Shown here piece after piece: positions 7,336 to 13,900 of a DNA stretch of 14,961 bases. The notes below the pieces were generated by a model that worked only from the letters and a program-made list of their open reading frames with translations, was not told the origin of the DNA and made no database searches. The DNA lies in contig CAMMGP010000009.1 of the NCBI GenBank assembly GCA_946496415.1, positions 1-14,961 on the forward strand, given 5' to 3'. Both the position numbers and the translations under genes were made by a program. Positions within the stretch are counted from its first letter, which is position 1. Every line of letters starts with the position of its first letter. The stretch is from an uncultured Clostridia bacterium (GTDB lineage Bacteria; Bacillota; Clostridia; Christensenellales; Aristaeellaceae).

Positions 7336-7362
7336 TTGATATGTCAACTATTGACATGTCAA
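7336..7362. promoter_or_regulatory. Tandem MarR-type operators (TTGATATGTCAA and TTGACATGTCAA)
   Basis: Two 12-bp dyads stand 15 bases apart. The one at 7351-7362 is perfectly palindromic; the one at 7336-7347 differs by one base. Together they cover the end of the -10 and the first bases of the transcript of the MarR/ABC operon. Bound repressor would therefore block RNA polymerase directly. Assignment to the adjacent MarR gene is inferred from position and from the typical look of MarR sites. Confidence 0.75.
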
Positions 7363-7389
7363 TTATATATCGAAGCGATCATTTGTCAA
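7362..7389 (-). promoter_or_regulatory. Consensus promoter of the MarR/ABC exporter operon
   Basis: On the minus strand TTGACA (7389-7384) and TATAAT (7367-7362) both match consensus, with a 16-base spacer. The expected start is near 7355, inside the operator pair, about 48 bases before the MarR ATG. Such a strong promoter under a double operator fits tight repression with fast induction. Confidence 0.85.
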
Positions 7390-7460
7390 GAGCAGGGGCT
7401 GCCATCGCGGAAAAATAACGCTGGCGCAGCCTTTGAAACGGTTTTTTCCGCCAAACTGCG

Positions 7461-7488
7461 TTGATTCGAGCCATTTTCGTGGTATAAT
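7461..7488 (+). promoter_or_regulatory. Promoter of the small ACT-like gene
   Basis: TTGATT (7461-7466) and a perfect TATAAT (7483-7488) are 16 bases apart, upstream of AGGAGG (7507-7512) and the ATG at 7522. It diverges from the MarR promoter, with about 70 bases between the two -35 boxes. Confidence 0.75.
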
Positions 7489-7521
7489 GAGCCTGAAAAC
7501 ACTTGAAGGAGGAACTGTATT

Positions 7522-7776
7522 ATGGAAAACTGCTGCTACATCATCGGCGTTCGCGTTAACCATCGAGTAGCGAACGCGGTCGGTTTACAGGAGTTGCTGA
7601 CGAAGTATGGCTGCAACATCAAGCTGCGGGTCGGCCTGCACGAGACAAGCGAAAAGTACTGCTCGGATGACGGCGTGATCATGCTGCAGGTGTGCGGGGA
7701 AAAGAGTGAGTTGGAGGCAATGGTTTCCGCGCTCAACGCCGTGGAAGGCATCCGCGCCAAGATGTTGGAACTCTAA
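7522..7776 (+). CDS. Small ACT/NikR-C-like protein, 84 aa, resembling TM1266 (iron-only hydrogenase system regulator)
   Basis: The sequence folds plausibly as beta-alpha-beta-beta-alpha-beta. There is a strand CYIIGVRV, a helix VANAVGLQELLTKYG, strands NIKLRVGLHET and GVIMLQVCG, a helix KSELEAMVSALNAV, and a last strand GIRAKMLEL. That is the ferredoxin-like fold of ACT and NikR C-terminal domains, and the wording is close to the TM1266 family of Clostridia and Thermotogae, which have about 80 residues and no DNA-binding domain. Family members are often named regulators of the Fe-only hydrogenase system, but no hydrogenase maturation gene is nearby, so the role here is open. It has five cysteines (4, 5, 31, 47, 58), more than I would expect. 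It has its own promoter and terminator, with AGGAGG nine bases before the ATG. Confidence 0.75.
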   Translation: MENCCYIIGVRVNHRVANAVGLQELLTKYGCNIKLRVGLHETSEKYCSDDGVIMLQVCGEKSELEAMVSALNAVEGIRAKMLEL

Positions 7777-7793
7777 GCAAAAGTGGGAAAATG

Positions 7794-7833
7794 AAAAATG
7801 TGCGACGTGTGCAATACATGTCGCACATTTTTT
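7794..7833 (+). terminator. Rho-independent terminator of the ACT-like gene
   Basis: A stem of 10 perfect pairs (AATGTGCGAC with GTCGCACATT) continues through a G-T pair and three more pairs to a five-base loop (GCAAT). It is preceded by a run of A and followed by six T (7828-7833). It lies 18 bases after the stop and separates this gene from the giant gene downstream. Confidence 0.9.
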
Positions 7834-7886
7834 CTACAATATATAATATACTACTGTTCATTTTGCCGTCAAAAGTTTTTCGCGGA

Positions 7887-7914
7887 AATCGCTAAAAGAA
7901 TCGCGTTAAATCGC
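7887..7914 (+). repeat. Three AATCGC direct repeats upstream of the giant gene's promoter
   Basis: AATCGC occurs at 7887-7892, 7899-7904 and 7909-7914, with centres 12 and 10 bases apart. The last ends nine bases before the -35 box. Repeats at about one helical turn just upstream of a -35 are the usual place for an activator, but the motif is short and could be chance. Confidence 0.3.
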
Positions 7915-7923
7915 AGGAATTTG

Positions 7924-7952
7924 TTGACAAATCTTCATACTTATGATATATT
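7924..7952 (+). promoter_or_regulatory. Promoter and ribosome site of the giant surface-protein gene
   Basis: A consensus TTGACA (7924-7929) and TATATT (7947-7952) have a 17-base spacer. The expected start is near 7959, giving a leader of about 37 bases. GGGAGGGG (7981-7988) sits seven bases ahead of the ATG at 7996, supporting that start. Confidence 0.8.
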
Positions 7953-7995
7953 TAGTTTGAATTCTATCCTGAAAAAGTATGGGAGGGGATCTCTG

Positions 7996-10900
7996 ATGAG
8001 ACGATTGCAAAAGATCATGAGCCTGACGCTGGCTCTGCTCATGGTTCTCAGCTCGTTGCCCATCTGGGCGGAAGGCGAGCCTATCGTCATCGTAGAATCC
8101 ACAGAAACGCCTGCGCCTCAGGCGGAAAAGACGCCCGAGGCCACCGCGAAAACCACTTCTGCGCCAACAACTTCGGCGCCAAAGCCGAAGGAAGCGCCGC
8201 TTTCTGAGGAACCGTCGGTTGAAGAGCCGGCGGCTGATAGCGTGTCCACGCCCGCGACGCAGAGCCTGACGCAGGCTTCGTCCGCGCCGGTGTCAAGCGC
8301 GCCCGCGAAGGCCGATTCCACCGAAGCGCCGCAGACGTCTTCCGCGGAAAATGGCGGGAATACATCCCCCACAAAGGACGCGCAGACGCCCGCAAACGGG
8401 ACGCCGGAGAGCGAGACTCCCGCTACGGAAGAAAAGACTGAAGTCTCTTCTGATTCGTCGACCACCACGCCGACGGAAGAGAACGGCAATGTTTCGACCG
8501 GTGAACCCACCGGTGAACCCACAGGCGAACCCACCGGCGAACCGACTGGTGAACCCACCGGCGGACCCACGGACGAGCCGACTGGTGAACCCACCGGGGA
8601 ACCCACGGACGAACCCACCGGCGAACCTACCGGCGAGCCGACGGGTGAACCCACTGGCGAACCCACGGACGAGCCGACCGGCGAACCGTCTGTTGAGCCG
8701 TCCGTCGAGCCGTCTGTTGAACCGTCCGTCGAGCCGTCTCAGGAGCCGACGGAAGTTCCGGATCTGCCTGTGGGCGAAATCAATCTGCTTTCCACCGCCG
8801 ACGCGGCGCTGTACATGCGCAGCGTGAACGAGGGCGCGCCGCTGCGCATCGTCCATCTGAACGTGTACAACGGCTACACCGGCGCGCTTCTGATGGAAAC
8901 GGCGCTGGTGGAAGGCGGTTCGAACATCACCCTGCCGGCGCTGCCCGCGAACGAGGCTTACACGCATACCGGTTGGGAGAGTTTCGGCGGCGATGGCGAT
9001 CCCCTTCCCTTCTCTACCGCCGAGAAACGCGAGGTGTCCTTTGACGATCTGACCGGCTCCAACGTGCGCCAGTCGACCGACAATTTCGGCACCATCATCA
9101 TCAACCTGCGCTCGACCTATGAGATCAAAAATGAGTTGCCGGTCTATCATATCGATTTCTATCATGCCCAGGGACAGGACGAGGAGGAGCGCATCAACGC
9201 CTCGACGCTGACGCTCACGCCCGAAGATCCGGAAACGGCGCATGCCCTGCCCGACGTGCTGCCCGAAGGCGCGACCTGGGTGCTGGCCAGCGCGGACGGC
9301 AAGCTTTCGCGCGAACTGGCCGTGGGCAAGACGACGCTGACTTACAACGAAGCGCATGCGCTTTGCCAGGAAGCCGGCGCCGATCCCAACGGCGTTTACA
9401 TGTATATCAAGGGCGACCGCAAAGACGGCGTCATCCTCACCTTCTATCAGCATTCCAGCGATCAGTATTGGGCGCTGGAAGAACTTGCCAGCGTGCGCCT
9501 GTATGAGGGCGAGGGTTCCAAGTCCATCCCGCAACTGACGGAGCGGGAGGGGTATTCCGTCTATTGGCGCGGCGTCTACGGCGGCGCGTATCTGGATGGC
9601 GTCCAGTTTGAGGCCGGCGCCACGCTTTCCTATGAACAGTTGATGGAGAGCCTCGGCGCTGTGGCCACCAGCCTGCCTGTGGCCGAGGGCGGCTACAAGC
9701 GCCTGGAAGTGTGCGCCTACTACGTCCCCGACGGCTCCGCCGAGACCGACGAGCCGCACCTGCAGCTGTTGCTGACCAACGGCGGCCAGACCATCGGCTC
9801 GGTGACGCTCGCCCCCGGAGACGCGAATGTTTCCCTTTCCTATACGCTGCCGGACGGCGTGACCTGCGCCGGCTGGTCGCTTCCGGGCGGCAAGAGCTGG
9901 CCTGCCAGCAAGACTTCTGTCAGCTATGCCGAGCTTGAGGCGCTCATCGACGCGGGCGCGGAGACCGAAACGGTGTCCGCCAACTGCCTTGCCCTGCGCG
10001 CGGCGCTAATCGTCGCCGCCGATGCGGAAAAGCCCGTCATACTCAACGTCACCATCGCCGACGCCCAGGGCAATGAGGAATACATGCGCCTTGCCTCCAG
10101 CGGCGAAAGCGTATCCTTCCCGGTCATCGACGCGCTGCTCGAGGGCCAGGTGCTGGTCGGTTGGCGCCTTGAGTACTATGTGGGCGGCGACTACAATTCC
10201 CCCGCCAGCGCCGGTTCGCTGGTCGACGCCAAGACCTCCAGCCTTACCTACGACGAGATTTTGCAGATGATCTCCGTGGCCGGCATCGTGCTTGACCACG
10301 GCCTGCCCACGGTGGAAGTCTATCTATCGCCTGTCTTCGAACGCGAGACGGAGAACCGCGTGATCGAAGTCGTGCTCGACGCCAGCGCCTGGACGCGCTC
10401 CGGCGCCCGCGTGCGCGTTTACGAGGACAGCGCCGACGAGGCCGTCTCCTTTGCCAGCGGCTATGAGACGTACGAAGGCTATCGCGACGACATACTTGAT
10501 AACGACGCCGGCAAGAGCCTTGGCGATGATTTCGCCACCTTCTGCCCCGGCTGCGCCATCGACGGCTGGTATGCCGGCGGCGAGCGCGTGCTCTCCTCCG
10601 CCTATCCCACCTCGGTGAGCTTCAACGACGTGGTGGACTACGCCACCTTTGACGAGGGCGGCTTTGCCCGCCTGGTGCTGACGCCCTCCGTGCGCTTCAC
10701 CGGCGACTGCACCGATTCTGAAGGCACGCAGGTGGAGACGACCTATACCATCAAACTGCTCCTGCGCGACGAGGGCTTCTCGCAGACGCTGTTGCTCAGC
10801 AAGGGCGACACCGTAGAGCTGCCCGCGCTCAGCGCCGGCCCCGACATGGTCTTTTCCGGCTGGGAGCTGGCGGACGGCACGCTGTTCGCGCCCGGCGCGC

Positions 10901-13900
10901 TGACGTTCGACGCCTTCATCGACGCGATCGACTCTTCCCTGATCTCTTACTCCACGCCCGTCTACAGCTTTGACGCGGACGGCAAGCCCGTTTCCGCCAC
11001 CTGCGAGGCGAGTCTGGATCTGACCGCGCTCTACACCCCCACCGCCGAGGCGCAGGAGGGCGAAAAGCGCGTGATCGTCACCTTCTACGGCAGCTATGAC
11101 AAGCTGCTGGGCCGCCGCACGCTTTCCTCGGTGACGCCCGAGGCCGCCTATGAGTTGCCCGCGGCCGAAGCGCCCGACGGCAAGCTGTTCAACGGCTGGA
11201 TGCTCACCTGCGGCGACGCCAGCCTGCGCTGGTACGCCGAACGCACGCAGTTCAGCTACAATGACATCGCCACGCTTTGCCCCGAAGGCGGCGAGGTCAC
11301 GGCCCGCGCGATCTTTGGCGCGGAAGTGACGCCCGATCCGACCGTTCTGCGGGCCGTCCTCTACTATAACGACGCCGCAGTGGGCGCGGACGATACGCTC
11401 TATCTCAACCAGAACACCACGCTCGGCCTGAAGATCGGCCCGGATGAGGTGCTTGATCTGCCCATCACCTGGACCTCCAGCAACACGAGCGTCGCCACCG
11501 TGACCCCGACCCAGACCGGCGCGCTCGTGCAGGCGCTGGGCGCTTCCGGCACGGTGACCATCACCGCCAGGGCCGGCGCGCTCGACCCCGTAAGCGTAAA
11601 GATCTGCGTGGCCAAGATGCCCACCTCCGTATCGCTGCCGGCGACCGGGGAAGTCGTCGTCGGCCAGAGCAAGCGCTTTACCGCCACCATCTCCCCCGCG
11701 GACGCCCAGCCCAGCACCATCCTCTGGTCTGTGGAACCGGTGACCGGCGCCGCCAGCGTTGACGCCAGCGGCAACCTCACGGGCGAAAAAGCGGGCCAGG
11801 TGCGTCTGATCGCGCGCACGCTCAACGACCGCACGGCCACTTGCCTGGTGGAGATCACCAACCCCGTGCGCACGATCGTCGTCGATCCTGTGAACGCGGG
11901 CAAGGCCGAGGTGTCCGTCGGCGCCAGCGATCTGGCGCTGCGCGCCACCGCCTACGGCGCGGACGGCACCACCAACAGCGTACAGCAGAACTTCACCTGG
12001 AAATCCGGCAACACGCGCTATGCCCGCGTGGACGCCAACGGCGACGGCACCTGCACCGTGACCGGCCTTGCCTCCGGCACTGTGAAGATCTATGCCTACG
12101 CCACCGACGGCACCGGCGTTTTCGGCGAGATCTCCGTGCGCGTCATCGTGCCGGTGGAGAGTTTCTATATTGATCCTGAAATGGTGCAACTCTTCGTCGG
12201 CGAGCAGCAGCAACTCAAACTTGGCGGCACTCCCGCCAACGCCACCTACAATTCTCCCTCCGATTTTACCTGGAGGAGCAGCGATGAGGACGTCGTCACC
12301 GTCGACGCGCAGGGCAAATTGACCGCCACCGGCATCGGCGCGACCACCGTCACCGCCACCTCCCACAACGGCCTCACCGAGATCTGCATCGTTTCGGTGA
12401 CGATGCCGGCCGGCAAGATCACCATCGAGCCGGTGGACGCGGAACGCGCCGACGTCAACGTCGGTTCCAGCGACCTGGTGCTGCGCGCCATGGCGACCGA
12501 CGCGGATGGCGACGATCTGCACGTCAGCCAGGACTTCTCCTGGAGTTCCGGCAATGGGAACATCGTCCAGGTGCGCGCCAATATCGACGGCACCTGCACG
12601 GTGCGCGGCGTGCGCGCCGGCAGCGCCAAGGTCTACGCCACCGCCAAGGACGGCTCCGGCGTGCGCGGCGAGATCACCGTCACCGTCGTGGTGCCGGTCA
12701 CCAGCTTCTACATTCCCGACAGTGAACATCTGTTCATCGGCGAGACTGTGACGCTGCGCCCCAACGGCACGCCTGGCAACGCCACGTATCATACTCCCGC
12801 CGACTTCACCTGGGAGACCAGCGACGCGAACATCGCGACCGTTGAAGACGGCGTGGTCACCGGCGTCGGCTACGGCACGGCCATCATCACCGCCATTTCC
12901 CACAACGGGCTTATCGACTACTGTTTGGTCACGGTGACCGTTCCCACCGACGAGATCGAGATCTCCCTGGTGGGCAGCGAAAGGGCGGAAGTAAACGTCG
13001 GCTCCAGCGATTTGACGCTGCGCGCCACGGCGCTGGGGGCCAACGACACCAGCGAAAACGTGCCGCAGGACTTCACCTGGAAGTCCGCCAATACGCAAAC
13101 CGCTCAGGTGCGCCAGAACTTTGACGGCACCTGCACCGTGCGCGGCGTGAGCGCTGGCACCGTGAAGATCTACGCCTATGCCAACGACGGCACCGCGCGG
13201 CGCGGAGAGATTACCGTGCGCGTCATCGTGCCCGTCGCCTCCACCTGGATGGAGCCCGCGGTGGCGAATCTGTTCGTCGGCCGCCAGCTGCAGCTACGCG
13301 CCAACGGCACGCCTTCCAACGCCACGCTCCATGCCCCCACCGACTTCACGTGGAAATCCAGCGATGAAAACGTGGTTGTCGTCAACGAATCCGGCATGAT
13401 CACCGGCGTTGGCGAGGGTACCGCCACCGTCACCGCCATTTCTCACAACGGCCTGGAGGCTGTCTGCGCTGTCAGCGTCACCATTCCCGTGGGCAAGATC
13501 GAGCTGGAACTGGTCGATGCCGAGCGGCCTGAGGTCGGCATCGGCGGTGCGGGCCTGATCGTGCGCGCCGTGTCCTACGATGAAAATGGTTCCACCATCA
13601 ATGTATCTCAGGACGTGGAGTGGCGCGTGAGCAACGCCAGCTATGCCCGCATCATCGAAAACTTCGACGGCACCGCCACCGTGACGGGCCTGCGTACCGG
13701 TACGGTCACCATCGGCGCTTTTGCCACCGACGGTTCCGGCGTCAACGCCCAGATGCAGGTGAACGTCATCGTTCCGGTCGAGAGCTTCTACATCATCCCT
13801 TCGGCTGTGAACGTCAGCGTGGGGCACACGACGACCATCAAGGTCAACGGCACGCCCCTCAACGCCACCTACCACACCGCGAAGGACTTCACCTGGGAAT

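Noticed and set aside
8118..8666. A minus-strand frame with GSPV repeats (182 codons)
   Set aside because: It is the antisense of the TGEP minisatellite. The plus frame has a promoter, ribosome site, signal peptide and continuity with folded domains.
8497..8760. A CRISPR-like run of short regular repeats
   Set aside because: The period is 12 bases with no spacers, and it stays in frame inside a coding region. It is a coding minisatellite.
10324..13098. A 924-codon open frame on the minus strand opposite the giant gene
   Set aside because: It is a mirror of the plus frame: strong third-base GC bias removes stops from the complementary frame. Its product is Gly/Ala/His/Arg-rich low-complexity sequence and repeats with the Ig array. 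The 553-codon frame at 13294-14955 and the 488-codon frame at 8293-9759 are the same effect.
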